Below, in pieces: positions 47,886-59,610 of a stretch of DNA of 64,000 nucleotides. The number at the start of each line of letters is the position of its first letter. Positions within the stretch are counted from its first letter, which is position 1. The DNA lies in NCBI GenBank assembly GCA_021464415.1, contig CM038467.1, positions 30,993,248-31,057,247 on the forward strand, read 5' to 3'. This stretch comes from Lonicera japonica (taxonomy: Eukaryota > Streptophyta > Magnoliopsida > Dipsacales > Caprifoliaceae). Position numbers and translations under genes: made by a program. Below the pieces are notes generated by a model, which saw only the letters and a list, made by a program, of their open reading frames with translations, ran no database searches and was not told the DNA's origin.

Positions 47886-48580
47886 TGTTCTAAAAATCGC
47901 GCCTAGGCGCCACTTAGGCGGAAATCGGGGCTCTCCCGCCCGGCCTAGGGCTAGTCGTTTTGTTTAGGCGCCGGGGTGATTAGGCGCCGATTAGGCGTCG
48001 ATTTTTCCGTCCAGGCGCCGATTTCTCCACTGGTCGGCTGAGACGTGGAAGAGAGATGGAGATTGAGATAGAGAGAGACGGAGATAGATAGAGAGAGAGA
48101 GTATCGTACCTGTGAAGTTGTCGAAGCCAGTGAGAAATTATCGAGGCTGAGATGGGTTGGGGCTGAGAAGTCGTTGGCGTTGAGAGCTAGGGTTTAGGGT
48201 TTTTCGATGGTTGCTGCGGAATGGGGGCTAGTTTGTACGGGAAAGAGATGATAAAAATTAGGTTTGGTTTTGTTTTATTAAGTGTTATTATTATTTTCAC
48301 CCCATATATTTTTAGTTATTTGTAGTTTCACCCCTATTTACTTTCTTTTTGCTAATTTTAATTATTTAAAGTTTTGACTTTTTTGTAATGTATGTTTTAT
48401 TAGTTGGATGTTAGAAAATTAATGTTAATTTGAAAGGTATATTATGTTTTGTTAGTATTATGTTATCTAAAATAATATTTTTAATAAAAAATCGTTTGAC
48501 CGATTAATCCCCGATTAATCCTCTAGGCGCTAGGCCCCCCCTCGCCGACCTAGGAGCGCCTAGCGATTTTTAGAACATTG
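47886..48580. mobile_element. TAGGCGCC-rich element with 11-bp target duplication
   Basis: A perfect 11-bp duplication CCCACTTGCAG (47875-47885 and 48581-48591) flanks a 695-base element with inverted ends (TGTTCTAAAAATCGC and GCGATTTTTAGAACA). Next to the ends are GC-rich CTAGGCGCC-type motifs, in sharp contrast to the AT-rich middle. No protein is encoded. The class is uncertain; a MULE is possible, although 9 bp is the usual duplication. Confidence 0.75.
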
Positions 48581-48591
48581 CCCACTTGCAG

Positions 48592-49270
48592 TTTGAATTT
48601 CCTGTGGAAATTTTGTGGAGATGATCTACTTTTACTAGAGATTTGTGTCCACCAAATTTCATGAAAAAATTAATCTGTCTCTAGATTTCATTGAGGGAAT
48701 TTGGTAGAATACGGTAATGGAGAGGAGCCAAATTTGCATCAATGCGCATCATGTTTGCCACCAAGCTAGTAGCTATACACTGTTCGACTAGTACTCTCGC
48801 TCTCTCCCCCCTCTACATATATCCAGACCCTACTTTGCGATAGATATAGACTCTTGTATATTTTTGCTGTGTTTCATGGTATATGCTTTTATCATTGGGT
48901 GACTTATTGAAATTCCCTGTAGAACAGAATCCCAATGGCACTAGATGATTGGGAGCAAGTATCCCCTTCATAGAGATAAATGGATGCTAAAATTGGTCCC
49001 AACTTCACTAACTTGAGACCATGGGCCATGGAAGTGAATTTCGAAGGATAATTAATTTCTTTGATTAGATATAGGTTAGGGGCTGGATCCCACATTCTTT
49101 TTTTTTTTTGTCAAAATTTGATTGAGAATCTTTGCCTATTGCTTTTCTCTTCATCACTTTCCTTCTCGGATTTATGCACCCTGAAGGAGTGTTCATGTAG
49201 TGGAATATTCATTCAGTTAGACATGGGTTGCTTTCTTGATATAATCTCCAAGCTGATTTCTTTTATTAGT
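48592..49270. other. Intergenic between repeats
   Basis: Near 48609-48668, GGAAATTTTGTGGAGAT and CCACCAAATTTCATG form a loose inverted pair related to the hairpins at 60606-60751. No gene is seen. Confidence 0.45.
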
Positions 49271-49277
49271 TATACTC

Positions 49278-49625
49278 TGTGTTCTAAAAATTGGGGATTA
49301 ATCCGTAGTCTGTTGGAGACCTTGGAGACTAGGCCTAGTCTTTTCAGAAAATTGGGTATAAATAAATCTGGGAAAAAATCAGAAGAAGTTGGCGATCGAT
49401 CGGCAGTCGGGGATTAATCAGAAAAAGTCGGGAAAAATGTTTTAAATTATGTTTTTGGATGTTCACTTTAGGTATTATGGGGTTTGAACTTGTTTCTTTT
49501 GTTTTGGAATTTGGATATGCATGTTGGTTGGATGTTTGGAGAATTAATGTCATTTTAAAAAGTGATGTATGATTTTTTTTTTTTTTTATGAGTATTATAT
49601 TATTTAAAATAGTACTTAGAACCTT
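49278..49625. mobile_element. Degenerate second copy of the TAGGCGCC element
   Basis: It starts TGTTCTAAAAATTGGGGATT, contains GGGGATTAATC and shares GTTGGATGTTNGNANAATTAATGT-type text with 48400-48430. It ends near ATAGTACTTAGAACCTTGG. It is shorter and more diverged than 47886-48580 and has no clear target duplication. Confidence 0.5.
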
Positions 49626-50084
49626 GGTTATATTTCTTTGGCATGTTAATAGTAGTAACTCCATATACAACAATTGCTCTTTACATGTTAACAAAGTGTT
49701 CAAGAATTTTAAAAGTATCCAAATATGAATTAAATTATTAATTATAGATACATAGTATTGGATACATATCCACCAGTATCCACAAGGTATGGTAAGTAAG
49801 CATTTGTTCATTAATTATTAATAGGCAAGACTTTTACTAATGGAGTAACTTTGGGGTGGAAGCAAATGTTACTCTTAAGATTTTAATGCTAACTTACTCT
49901 AGTTTTCTTTCATTATTCGATCCTCCACTATAAACTTCCTAGCCATTCTTATTTATACTAAAAAAAGGACTACCAATTCTACGCCTATTTTAAATTGAGC
50001 ATATCTGTATTAGAAAACAAGATAACAACTAGCTACCTTCTTAAAAGATAAACAATTATAAAATAAAAAATATTCACTAGTCCC
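49626..50084. other. Intergenic, nothing recognised
   Basis: AT-rich spacer before the Stowaway MITE. Confidence 0.55.
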
Positions 50085-50304
50085 TAATTAATAGTCCATG
50101 TTTGACTTTCACAATTTTTAAGTATGTGTTATTTTCCTCACAATCCAATAGTTTAGAACCAATCTGGTTTCCTATCCTTGAGCTTTTGTACGTTGATTAT
50201 GTTTTGCAAAGGAAATTGGACTCTTAATTTGGGACAACCCAAAAAGTAATAGTGGACTTCTAATTTGGGACATCCCAAAAAGGAATAGTGGACTCTTAAT
50301 TTCA
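50085..50304. mobile_element. Stowaway MITE upstream of Agenet copy 2
   Basis: Starts CACTAGTCCCTAATTAATAG and contains 'gtttgactttcacaattttt' and three partial repeats of GGACT(C/T)TAATTTGGGAC(A)ACCC. It ends about 115 bases before the start codon, so it lies in the promoter or leader of the gene. Confidence 0.7.
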
Positions 50305-50417
50305 TGATTTTGGGGAAATTCTAACACAAGAAAAACCCATAACACAAAATCCTATATTTTCTACTACTTGGACTGCAGACTGAGTCAAGTTCGACAGAAG
50401 TAAACCCTAGCAAAAAC

Positions 50418-51765
50418 ATGGCAAAAGAAGAGCATGTTAGCAAAGAGAAGCCAAAAGAGGAGCATTTTAGCAAAGGTACACTAGTTGAAGTTAGCAGCGA
50501 TGAAGACGGTTTCCAAGGCGCTTGGTTTGCCGCAACTGTTGTTGAAAAATTAAGCAATGGAAAATTCATGGTCGAGTACCAGAGCCTGAGAAATGAGGAC
50601 GACACTGAACTTTTGAGGGAAGAGGTTGATAGTCTACACATAAGGCCGTACCCACCCAATACTTTGGTGGTTGACCGTTTTAATCAGCTTGAAGAAGTGG
50701 ACGCACTATATAATGACGGGTGGTGGGTGGGTATGGTTTCCAAAGTTTTGAACAAAAAGTACATGGTCTACTTCAGGGGAACCAATGAAGAAATGGAGTT
50801 TAAACACTCTGATCTTAGGCTACATCAAGAATGGATTGATGGTAAATGGGTCCTTGCTTCCGGGGTATGTATGGCTTCTTATACTTGTGTTGGGTTGCGT
50901 TTGGTTGTCACAAAAAAATGCGGTGGTTGCATTTTTCCCATTCAAGTCGTGTTTAGATATACTTGTGTTTGGTTGCATTTGTCTGTCCCAAAAAATGGGA
51001 TGTTTGAATTTTTAACATTTAAGTTTTTTAAAAAAATTATGTTCAGAGATGGGTCTTTTTTAAAATTTACTTTTTTTTTTTATATTAATTTGCAAAAATG
51101 TGCATTTCGTAGTATATTCAAACTTGGAAGTGAGGAATGCAATCATTTTATTTGAAGGGATAATCAAATACCCTCTTAATTTGGGTTGATGTTCAGTACT
51201 CTTGGATACCACGTGGCTGTACTCCAGTCCACTGGTGATTGCATTGGACTTTTATAAAGAATGAATGTGTGGTTATTTGATGCTCACCTATTGGAACTGG
51301 AGCATGGAAACATGGAACAATCAGAAACTAGTGGTACTAGTACAGAATATTTCCTCCTCTTGGATTTGAGATAGCAATTAGTGTTTTCCTAAAAAATTGA
51401 TTTGCGTATTGTAGGGTGTGTTATAAAGCTTGGTATGGTCTAATCTTTTCATTTTCCTTGTCATCTAAAAACCACCTCTACACTGAGGCTTCGTTTTCCA
51501 TGTAAAATAGTTTAATGGAATTCAATTCTTCTCTATGCTATATTTGGATTTCAGAAAGTACAGAGGAAAACATGAGGGGAATAGAGAAAGTTTTCCTTTC
51601 ACTCCTTTTCCTTTTACACTTTCCCGAGTTCCAAACACAGTGTATTCGGTAGCCCAAACTTGTTTTTCATTTGTTTCAAATTTCTACTTTTCAGTTTTGC
51701 ATTTAATTGGCGAAATTACTGATTTTGGCTCAATTGTGTGGTTCTGGCAGGCTTTGAAATTGTGA
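50418..51765 (+). CDS. Double-Agenet (Tudor-like) protein, copy 2
   Basis: Exon 1 (50418-50864, 149 codons) ends at GGG|GTATGT. A short exon 2 (51751-51765) after TTCTGGCAG adds ALKL and a stop, giving 153 aa. The N terminus is Lys/Glu-rich with an EEH(V/F)SK repeat (residues 3-18). Two Agenet modules follow: about 20-75 (VEVSSDEDGFQGAWFAATVV) and about 90-145 (VDALYNDGWWVGMVSKV, LRLHQEWIDGKW). Aromatic and acidic residues of Tudor-like cages are present. The function is unknown; chromatin or RNA binding is the family expectation. The tiny second exon is inferred from splice signals only. It is a tandem paralogue of 46816-47253. Confidence 0.78.
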
Positions 51766-52947
51766 TTACACTTGGGGGCTCTTCATTTTGACCCAGCAAG
51801 TATGGCATATTTTCTTTCTATTGTATATTTGTTCATTTGGTCTTGGAAGTTCCAATATTTCATTACTCTGACAAATCTTGTTATTAGGTAGTGGAATTGA
51901 TCTTGTGTTTGTAACCCTTCAATTAGTTACGGTATTACCATTGGGGATTGTTTTAGATTTTGAAGTTACTTGTAAGCAAACATTAGCTTGAATATTATAC
52001 TTTTTCCACTTTTTTTAGTCATCACAATACCGTACAGAGATTGGTTATTATTCACTCACATCCCTTGTGTTCTGCGAAATTGGAGTTATACCCCTGATTT
52101 TTGAGCTGATTAACAGTGACCTCCTCTTACTCTTGGTTATTAACTGTGACTTTCTATATATTCATACATATTGCTCCCTCAGTCTCAATTGATTGTTGCT
52201 CTGTGTCTTTGGTACTTTTCTTGAATATATGTCATTCTTTATTGTAAGAAAAATGAAACGAATGTCAATTTGAGATGGAGGGTGTATTTATGTTTCTTTA
52301 ATTATATTTATGACATAAACAAAAACTTACAATTCAAAATTATGTTGTGATCAACCATTAGTTATTTCGAAATTGGTGCTCAATTAAAAAGCATCGAATA
52401 CTAAGCGCGAACTCTTGATTTGAGGTGGAAAAACACTTCATATGTTGAAATGAGCTCGTACAAATTTCAAAAATGATGGGGTTGGGAACTTCCAAACACA
52501 AGCGAGGTTCTTGTAACTTGTTAATGAACATTGGAAGTTAGTATAATGCTGTATCACTTACACTCATGCTCTCTTGGATTCAAGCTGAATAGCATTCTTA
52601 AGGAGAGAGCATGTCTGTTTTCCTTGTGTGTAAGGCAGTGTCAACTATACAAAAGCGCATGTCTTCAAAATTATCATGTAATTAACTATTTTCTTCGTAT
52701 AAGTTGGTGTCAATTACACACAAGCCCAAGTGTCTTTTAAATTATCATATTCAACAGTGTATTTTAAATATTAAATGAGTTCACTAAATGTGTCGACTTA
52801 AATGTGCCTACTCCTTAGAAATATGTGGCTACTCTCACCGGCGGAGGCAGCATTTAAATTTAGTAGGTGCTTGATTAACACTAAATTTTTTGAAGTAGAA
52901 GGGGCAATAACACAAAAAAAAAAAAATGTATATTAAACGCCTATTAC

Positions 52948-52978
<31 letters not shown>

Positions 52979-53930
52979 ACGTAAGTTACGAAAATCTTTT
53001 TTGAAACTTTATATCTTGGAAACATTGAAATATCCTTACCTCCTGTCTCTTAAAACTTTCTCAATGTTAAGAGTTTTTTAAAACAATTTTACATTTTTTC
53101 ATATATATATATGCACATATTTCGTGCATTTTGCCCGGGGTTGGGAGATTTTTGTCTTAAAAAAAAATGTAAGATGAAAGAAGATAAGATATATTTTAAA
53201 ATATAACATTGGTCTGTGTTCTTTTGATAAAAAATTTATAGTAGTCTAAATATTTAATTGTTTGTTTCACTTTTAAGTGATAAAATCTTATTTGAGGGGC
53301 AAACATAAAATATTTAAATTTTTGAAGGTTAATATCAATTTTTTATATAATTAATGAGGTCAAAGGTATGAAGATCAACCCTTCTCAAATAAATCAAAAC
53401 CCAGAGTTGTAAAAAGTGTACGGGAAGAAATCTCATAGTTTTAAATTTCACAAGAAAGCCCCTATAGAATATAAAATAACCACACCTACTATAATTTTTT
53501 TTGCAAATCCAAGCGGGGGCCACAGGTCCTATGTTCCCTCCTCCCCTGGCTATTCCTTTGAAATATTGATAAAAATACTCATCATGAAAATTAACTTAAT
53601 TATTCGAAATTGATCATCTTCATCAAATTTTATCAAAACAATTCGTACACTTTGCATGACTAATTGCCATCAAAGTGCATCAAGTAATGATCAACTCCTC
53701 TTAGGATCTCTCCGTGTAATTGTAATTACGCATTCTTTATTATATTGCTGGGGTAAATTACAATAAGCTCTTTAAATTTAAACTCCTTCCACTTAGGCAC
53801 CCTAACTTAAATAACTAAACAAAAGGCCCCTCTACTTAAAGTAGTAAGTCCAAAGATTGAACAGATTTGAGGGGCAAAGAAAAGAAAGACCATAATTGAG
53901 AGAGTTTACTGCAATCCATCCATAATTGTC
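51766..53930. other. Intergenic with MITE and repeat traces
   Basis: A short Stowaway-like element lies at 52170-52282 (GCTCCCTCAGTCTCAATTG to TTGAGATGGAGGGTG, TA flanks). A (TA)n run is at 52959-52977. The stretch 52840-53160 (GCGGAGGCAGCATTTAAATT to TTTTGCCCGGGGTTGGG) reads like a retroelement remnant but has no domain. ORFs at 52531-52740 and 53335-53613 have no recognisable family. Confidence 0.5.
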
Positions 53931-53935
53931 TGTAC

Positions 53936-56011
53936 TTAAACCTCCTTCACTTCAACTGCCTCAGCAACAGCAACTCCATTAGTGCTCTCCTTCACTTCGT
54001 TGCTTTCTCCCTCCTCAATCTCAAATGCCGATGCCGGAAAGGTCCGGTACAGTCCCTTTGGAGTTTGGAAAGTGAGCTTTCCAGTGGGTGGATTGTCGAG
54101 GTAAATTTCTTTCAGACTGACCCACATTAAGAACTCCTTTGTCTTCACTCCAGTCAGGTTCTTGATCTTACCCTGTTGTTCAAACGAGAAAACAACTGTT
54201 GTGACAATAATACGAGATTGCAAAGAGTAATGCAAGTGACAAAGAATATTGAAAAAATTGATCTACAAGATAAATTGTGACTAGATTCGTCGAATATTAA
54301 TTGTTATGTAAACTTTTCGCGTATATCTTAACAATAAGTCAATAAGGATTTTACACGATCATACACAACTCAATATATGCTCTAAGAGTTCTTTTCCAAA
54401 CTTCTGTGGAAAATCCGGATTTCACTATGTGAATTGTGGACCAATGGAAGACAAAAAAATATACTTATGTCATTAATAATAACATGATCCGCAAATACAA
54501 AAAAGTGAACAGATGCATCGCGTGTGCGTTAGTGCTTATAGCAATATCAAACTAGAGGCAAGTGAATTAGAGCATCTCTAATACAAGTATGAATTCGAAT
54601 AAAAATAGAATGCACATAAAATTCGTTGACAAGAATTAAAAAAAAATATTTTTCAATGCAACCACGATTGAGCCTCACAGAACTAGGAATTAATCTTACC
54701 CCACGCTAGTGCAAAGTTAAAATTTATAAGATCGAGCATATTTATTTTATTTAGAAATCTCTCTCTCCCGACAAAACTCAATCAAAAGAGTAAGTCTTAA
54801 CAACATTTATAAATATATCCACAAATTTAAAATATAGGGAAGATATAAATTGCGAGAACTCACTCCCGACTAGTAGCAAGTTTTGAGTTTGCATCTATGT
54901 ATTAAAAATAATATATATGGGAAAGATATATATTTTACCTTACAAATTTGTATACTAAATTAAAAACACAGGACATATATTTAGTTCACCTTATTCACTT
55001 GCCACTTAAATCTGTAAAAACTTAAAATTTTTAGATTTAAGTGGTTGACAAAGTTGTTCACTAATTAAAAAAATTAAGTGGTCACTTAATTTTTAGCACT
55101 TAAAACTTAAAATTTTCATCCAAAAAATTAAGTGGCAAAGTTGCCACTTAAATCTGAAACTTAATTTTAAAGAGTGTCAAAGTTTGATTTTGCCCCTTCT
55201 CTTTTATCAAAATTACACACAAGATCAAAGGTTCAAAAACAGAAAAGGACTACAATTTTAGACAACCAGACGCCCCAACAATTGTTATTTTTTGTCAATT
55301 TCTGTAGATGCAAACGTTATCATCTCCTTCTTTCCCTTTCTGTCCATAATTATTCAAATTGACTGACAAAATTCCTGCATTGAAATTATTTAGCTGACGA
55401 ATGTTTGGAATCCGAAATTCTGTCAAGGTTGAAAAAAATTACACACGGTGGAATTAAACTAGTTTGAACAGAGAAGTCAAAATTATATGAGACTTTGTGC
55501 ATCCTATTGTTGTTTAGTGAGAGCAATTCCAGTCCTCTCTTTATAATTTTTTCAAATTTAAAGTAAAAGCCATATTTGCGCAGAAGCTCTTCGAAACTTT
55601 TTCTCCCATGAGTGCTTAGAGCCATTATATAATTGATAAAGGGATAGTGGTGTATTATCAAATTGGTCAAAAGAATCAATTTCATTTATTCATTCCTTTA
55701 TATAAGAGCAAAATTGTCGTAATAAAAATAATTCAGTTTTCAGATACAATTTTTAGAACTAAACAAACATTTTTTTCAGTTTTCAGTTTTTTTACTAAAC
55801 GCCACCTCTTGGTATAGTACGAATTTAGAGGTAGAATAAGTCAGATTCCATTCTTCTTCGTCTCCAAAAAAGAGTTCTATTCATTCACTTTTTCCCATGC
55901 CCAGCAGTTATCTAAAATAAAAATAAAATTAAACAAAATCCATTAATTTCTTTTCCATTCCATTCCATCCCCAATTAATTAATCCATTAATCTAACCCTT
56001 TTTCTCTATCC

Positions 56012-56068
<57 letters not shown>

Positions 56069-56337
56069 TATACCTGTTCAACATAAGCAGTGACCTCAGG
56101 TGCATAAGAAACCAGCTTTCCAACCTTTTCAAACTTGTGTTCAGTGTTATTCTTCTGTTTGAGCCAAACAAAGCCAGTGTCCCTCAAAATCCCACACTCT
56201 TCAATGTCCTTTAAGGGCAATAACCCATTTGGAAGACCCACTTCTTTCAGCAATTCCATGGATTTCACTGCACACATGTCATTTCCAGTGTAATACTCTG
56301 TTGCTTTTGATCTGATTTCTTCTGTTATCAGAGACAT
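53936..56337 (-). CDS. SVB: DUF538 protein, SVB-like
   Basis: Two exons on the - strand, 56337-56074 (88 codons) and 54172-53936 (79 codons with stop), join in phase to 166 aa. Family blocks are PNGLLPLKDIEECG, RDTGFVWLKQK, HKFEKVGKLVSYAPEVTAYV, GKIKNLTGVKTKEFLMWVSL and PPTGKLTFQTPKGL, followed by an acidic tail rich in Glu, Val and Ala. DUF538 proteins are small, mostly beta-structured plant proteins; Arabidopsis SVB (At1g56580) affects trichome size and branching, and no biochemical activity is settled. The gene lacks a signal peptide. The 1.9-kb intron has a (GA)n tract next to the donor and an AT-rich MITE-like palindrome (54960-55165). A TATA box lies about 115 bases upstream. Confidence 0.92.
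54945..55170. repeat. MITE-like palindromic segment in the SVB intron
   Basis: CACTTAAATCTG and its inverse-like AATTAAGTGGC recur at both ends and in the middle. The centre near 55128 (TTAAGTGGCAAAGTTGCCACTTAA) is a near-perfect palindrome. Ends and target duplication are not resolved. Confidence 0.45.
56016..56064. repeat. (GA)n microsatellite, about 24 units
   Basis: Uninterrupted GA repeat on the + strand, hence CT on the coding strand of the SVB intron, starting 9 bases after the splice donor. Confidence 0.95.
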
Positions 56338-56450
56338 TTTCTTGAAATCTTCTTTTCCTCGGAAAGTTTTGGGCTCCTTTCTTGTTTTTTGGGTAATGGG
56401 TTTGTTTTGGGTATGGTGGTGGGATATGGGGTTGAAGTGGTGGGGGACAA

Positions 56451-56460
56451 ATATATATAG
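56451..56460 (-). promoter_or_regulatory. TATA box of the SVB-like gene
   Basis: CTATATATAT on the - strand, about 115 bases before the start codon. Confidence 0.5.
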
Positions 56461-56519
56461 TGGATGAGTGATGTATTTGCCCTTTGGGTTTTGGCAGAAT
56501 TGCCTAAAATACCCCTACT

Positions 56520-58155
56520 CTATTTCTCTTGGGGAGAAAATGATTTAAGTTAGGAAGATACTAATTATTAGTGCATTATTGAATAATTTACGTTGCGGTT
56601 TTAATTTTTAATGACCTATTATTGTTGCGCCAAGAATTACCTGTGCTTTAATTATAATTTATGTTTTACTATTTTTAGAATATATTAACAATCTGATTAA
56701 ATAATTTTAAACTCCAAAACATATCACCATATTTTTGGTGGAATACTTTGTATTTAACTACGTGGTGAAACTTGCTTCCCTAGTTTCAAATCCGCAATCT
56801 ATCTTGCTTACGAGAAGGGTACATTTGTCATTGAGCCAGAAATGTGTCATACACAAATACACGAACATAGTGACAATTAAGTGCAAGTAAATCTCTTAAG
56901 CTGTCACCATTATAACAAGAAAACTTTTACATAGATATTAGTATTTGACATGAAAAAATAACATATTAATGTGTCAATTATTTATTAATTATAAATGATT
57001 ATGATAAGGTTCTTTTAACCAATTAATATAAAATTCTTTTAATTAATATTAATCGTCACATTTTAATATATTTATGTCTATTTAAAATTATCGTTATATC
57101 GAACGATTTAATCACATTATCCACAAAGATAGGGTATTCCAAGAAACAATTGGGGAAAAATATGGTATATTTTTAAAGTTTTGGACACCTATACTACAAG
57201 GGGCAAAATGTAAAAAGACCCAAAAAGAGGGGCATGTGAAGGGCCTCAACTGCACCGATTAATATTACAGTTGCATAATAAAGAAGGGCACAAATAGTTG
57301 GACCCATGAGAGTGACAATCAATAGCTACATCCCCACATGGGGGTATATGTAGTTGGGAAGGGTACGTAACCCATATTGAGCAAAGAAATTGACCTTAAT
57401 AGAAACCTTCCACCTGCACTACTTATTTTATTTAATGAAGTTTAACCTAGTTGGATGCAAACACTCACTTTCACCTCTGGGTTGGGGGCGGAGTGGGGTG
57501 AGAAAATATTTAATACAATAATTATAATGACATATATTATTATTTATCAATCAAACTGTAAAAAAGTATGTATTTTTCTCTTCCCTCAATTATATGTGTC
57601 ATTGATTTTTCACAATTTAATAATGTAAGTGATAACATGTATTGTTGTAACTGTTGTATTAAATATTTTCTTAACGTAGAGGTGGGGGCGGTCGCACCAT
57701 TTTTATTATTATATTAATATTTAGCTGCAAATGTTTTAAGTTATAAAAATTGAGTGGAAAAAAAAAATTAAGTCTTGAAATATTTTTTCATAAAAATCCA
57801 AGTTTTGGTAATATGAATTATATAAATTTTCGCACCCCAAAGGCGAAATCCTGGTTCCATAAGTTAATTATGCATATAGATGTTTTGTGAATGAAAAATG
57901 GTCAAATGGTTACTTATGTTTCGTGAGGGAAATGGAAAAAGATTTCCTTGATATGTGTATGAACAATGCACATACAAGAAATCTGTCATGGTGACAATTG
58001 TGAGAAAGGATTCTACAAAATAATTGTTTGAGTTTAAAGCTCCATTGAGATAAATATATATGTATAAGCCAAATTGAAATGCTGATTATAATTTATTCCT
58101 TATGTGTTATTTATTTTTGTAAGCACAAATAAAATGTGCCATAAATAAGGATTTT
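56520..58155. other. Intergenic upstream of SVB, nothing firm
   Basis: AT-rich. CACCCCAAAGGCGAAATCCTGG near 57835 resembles text often found in decayed plant retroelements, but no domain supports it. Confidence 0.45.
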
Positions 58156-58159
58156 TTTT

Positions 58160-58455
58160 TCCGGGAGGTTTTAAGGGATCAATCCTTGAGCTGAAAGTTC
58201 AAATATTTTTTAAAAGATGCAGTCCCTATACATAATATTTCGCAATATATATGTCCTAATATTTGTCATAGTATTTATATCTGGCAAAGAAATTCAATTT
58301 CACTATGTCTAGTTGTAATATATGTCTCATGTTACACGGCATAAATCTAATGAGACAAATATTATGAGACGGCATTTGTATTGACCTTATCTTTTAAAAA
58401 GAACAGTTGCGAACTGCATCCAAATAGTATTCAAACTCAAGAACTAGATTGAATT
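58160..58455. repeat. Possible MITE with inverted ends
   Basis: Left text CTTGAGCTGAAAGTTCAAATA and AAAAGATGCAGTCC pairs loosely with right text GAACTGCATCC and TATTCAAACTCAAGAAC. It shares the GATGCAGTCC motif with 47375-47660. Confidence 0.4.
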
Positions 58456-59470
58456 TCATTTCTTTCTTCATAGTGATTGTGTATAATAATAGATAAGTTC
58501 AAAAACTACTTTTGCCTTTAAATTTGTTTTTTTGACGTGCCAGATTAGATAGTCAAATATAATTATTTAATCATATCCGAATAGGACAAAACATTCCCAT
58601 ATCTCAACTGGGATTCGTTAATCCCTTTATCAATGGAATAAAGAAGTTTAATTGTATAAATAATCTGTCCGGATATTCAATTTCGATGAACACCAAATAT
58701 AAGATAAGATAAAGTTATCATATCACGCCCTCTTATTCTACGCATCAAACGCGGCGTTAATAAAAAATTTATTTTCGTTTGTTTTTCCGAGAAAGGAAAA
58801 TATCATCTAGAGAGGAAAAGATGTGAGGGGATTGAATCTGCAATAACTCAATCAATCAAAATTCGTGATTCAGTACTTTACTCACTATATAATAAGAGTA
58901 TGATTCAATTACATTAAAAAGAAAATTACAATAACTCCCTTTTAATAATACAAGTACTTGGTGTGCAGAATAATTGAAGTGATTGAAATTGATTTTGAGT
59001 AGTATTGAGGGAATTAAATTAGAGAATAATACCTTTGCTTGACTTTAGGGATTTGTGCATGAATCATGTGACATGAAACTATTGGTAGGCCACATATTGG
59101 AAGCTTGTGTAATACTTGTGACACAATGAATAAAATCATGCACTACTTCCCTCGATCTGGCAATTTTACTTCTCTTTTTCATTCTTCACTTTTCTTCTTC
59201 CATTATTCTTTCTTGAAAACTATTGGTCCGACATAAGATAGGGAGAGAATCCCTTTTATGTTCGTACTTTTACAATAGGTTGATGAGAATATATTTTAAT
59301 ATAATAAGGGTATCTCTTATTACTATAACTAGTAACAAAAATAAAATTAGAAGTCAATTGTATGGAGATTTGGTATATATATTCGTATTAATATATGCTA
59401 TAGAGTTTTATACACACGTAATACATGTATAATTTAGATATAATTAATTTAATAAAAATTTGTTAAAAAA
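58456..59470. other. Intergenic, nothing recognised
   Basis: AT-rich spacer; the ORF at 59223-59432 has no recognisable family. Confidence 0.55.
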
Positions 59471-59474
59471 CTAA

Positions 59475-59610
59475 TATGTAGCATAGTCGTTGAGAGTACA
59501 AGTACCACCATTGGTAGTGGGAGTTTGAATCTCGTTACTTATACTAAATAATATTCTTTTTTAATGAAATAAAAGGTCGTAAGGGCAAAAAAATCTCACT
59601 TATATATATA
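59475..59610 (+). mobile_element. Possible tRNA-derived SINE
   Basis: TAGCATAGTCGTTGAGAG (box A-like) is followed about 45 bases later by GGAGTTTGAATCTCG (box B-like), and the sequence then runs into an A-rich and TA-rich end. No cloverleaf can be formed, so this is not a tRNA gene. Confidence 0.4.

Noticed and set aside
56014..56214. ORF starting MERERERE
   Set aside because: It is the translation of a (GA)n microsatellite on the strand opposite to the SVB-like gene.
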